This document shows, piece after piece, positions 63,513-64,000 of a DNA stretch of 64,000 nt. Made by a program: the position numbers and the translations under genes. The notes beneath the pieces were generated by a model. It had not been told where the DNA came from. It saw only the letters and a list, made by a program, of their open reading frames with translations, and ran no database searches. The first letter of the stretch is position 1. Every line of letters begins with the position of its first letter. The stretch comes from Toxoplasma gondii ME49 (lineage: Eukaryota > Apicomplexa > Conoidasida > Eucoccidiorida > Sarcocystidae), in assembly GCF_000006565.2 (NCBI RefSeq), contig NC_031476.1, forward strand, positions 3,434,458 to 3,498,457. The letters run 5' to 3'.

Positions 63513-64000
63513 CTAGAGAGGGGAGAAAAGGCGAGAAAAAACGCATCGTTTCGGTGGGTGTAAGTGCTGTCCGCGTGGCGAAAGAATCGATACGGTCAGT
63601 GGATATAGGCGTTCGAGACACAGAGGCAGCAGAGATGTTGTGCGATCTGTTGAGAGCGCTGAAAGAGGCAGGCAAAGCACGGAGAGAGCCGACGGACAAA
63701 GTCTCGGTGAGGATAAAATCACGACGGATGCGTTTCCACGGACACGACGCTCGATAGGTGTACGTACACCCGAGGTGGGCGAGGGTATCTGCAGATGAGA
63801 GTTCTTGAGTAGACTTGTTTTTGAGTCTCTTCGATCCGTGGATACGCTACGGCGCAGACGCAACGAAAGACAGAAAGTTTCATGTAAGAAAACGCGACAA
63901 AGAAACGAACGCTCCCGTCTCCCGCAGTTCCTCCCCGACACAGGAATCCTGAGTTCCCTAGGCCGTGACGCAGAGGCACTTGAGATCTTCCTTGTCTTCT
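63513..64000 (-). other. EIF3L: Intron or 5' region of EIF3L at the window edge
   Basis: No confident coding exon is seen. On the minus strand the extreme right edge can be read as EDKEDLK followed by gtgcct, which would suit an acidic eIF3L N-terminus, but the phase of that donor does not fit the phase-0 acceptor at 63512. The first exon is therefore more likely to the right of the window. Confidence 0.4.

Noticed and set aside
1..64000. Mobile elements, CRISPR arrays, tRNA or rRNA genes, prokaryotic-style operons
   Set aside because: No transposase, reverse transcriptase, terminal repeats, regularly spaced repeats or recognisable RNA gene was found on either strand by eye; a tRNAscan or Rfam search would be needed to exclude small RNAs.

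Overview
The window is nuclear DNA of a tissue-cyst coccidian, most likely Toxoplasma gondii or a near relative such as Hammondia or Neospora. The evidence is large intron-rich genes with GT-AG introns, pyrimidine-rich 3' splice sites, base composition near 50% GC, (TA)n tracts in many long introns, and a gene set pairing a plant-type SPINDLY O-fucosyltransferase with a bacterial-type glutamine synthetase and flagellar genes. Species assignment is inference; no search was run.

Layout, left to right: (1) positions 1-9799, + strand: SPY, an O-fucosyltransferase with 11 TPRs, 5' end outside the window, 14 exons seen. (2) 12093-17442, + strand: a complete type I-beta glutamine synthetase, 7 exons, 479 aa. 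(3) 20294-49529, - strand: an axonemal inner-arm dynein heavy chain of the DNAH1 type, reconstructed as 27 exons and about 4927 aa. (4) 51518-56930, + strand: the flagellar coiled-coil protein CFAP53 (CCDC11), 10 exons, about 524 aa. (5) 58507-63512, - strand: translation initiation factor eIF3 subunit L, 7 exons seen, N-terminus missing at or beyond the right edge.

All exon maps were built by hand from reading-frame continuity, splice dinucleotides, intron phase and remembered family conservation. In each of the five genes the spliced length is a multiple of three. The weakest junctions are DNAH1 exons 13/14 (a possible GC-AG intron) and CFAP53 exons 3/4.

How the genes relate: DNAH1 and CFAP53 both build motile axonemes, which in this group exist only in the microgamete. 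They are divergently arranged around a 2 kb intergenic region that could act as a shared control region. SPY, glutamine synthetase and eIF3L are nucleocytosolic housekeeping or regulatory functions with no evident link to the flagellar pair. GS and DNAH1, and CFAP53 and eIF3L, converge tail to tail. No mobile element, CRISPR array, tRNA or rRNA was recognised. No clearly new system is evident; the most useful leads are the flagellar head-to-head pair, the recurrent intron position inside the SPY TPRs, the loss of the adenylylation tyrosine in the glutamine synthetase, and several lineage-specific insertions and an atypical C-terminus in DNAH1.
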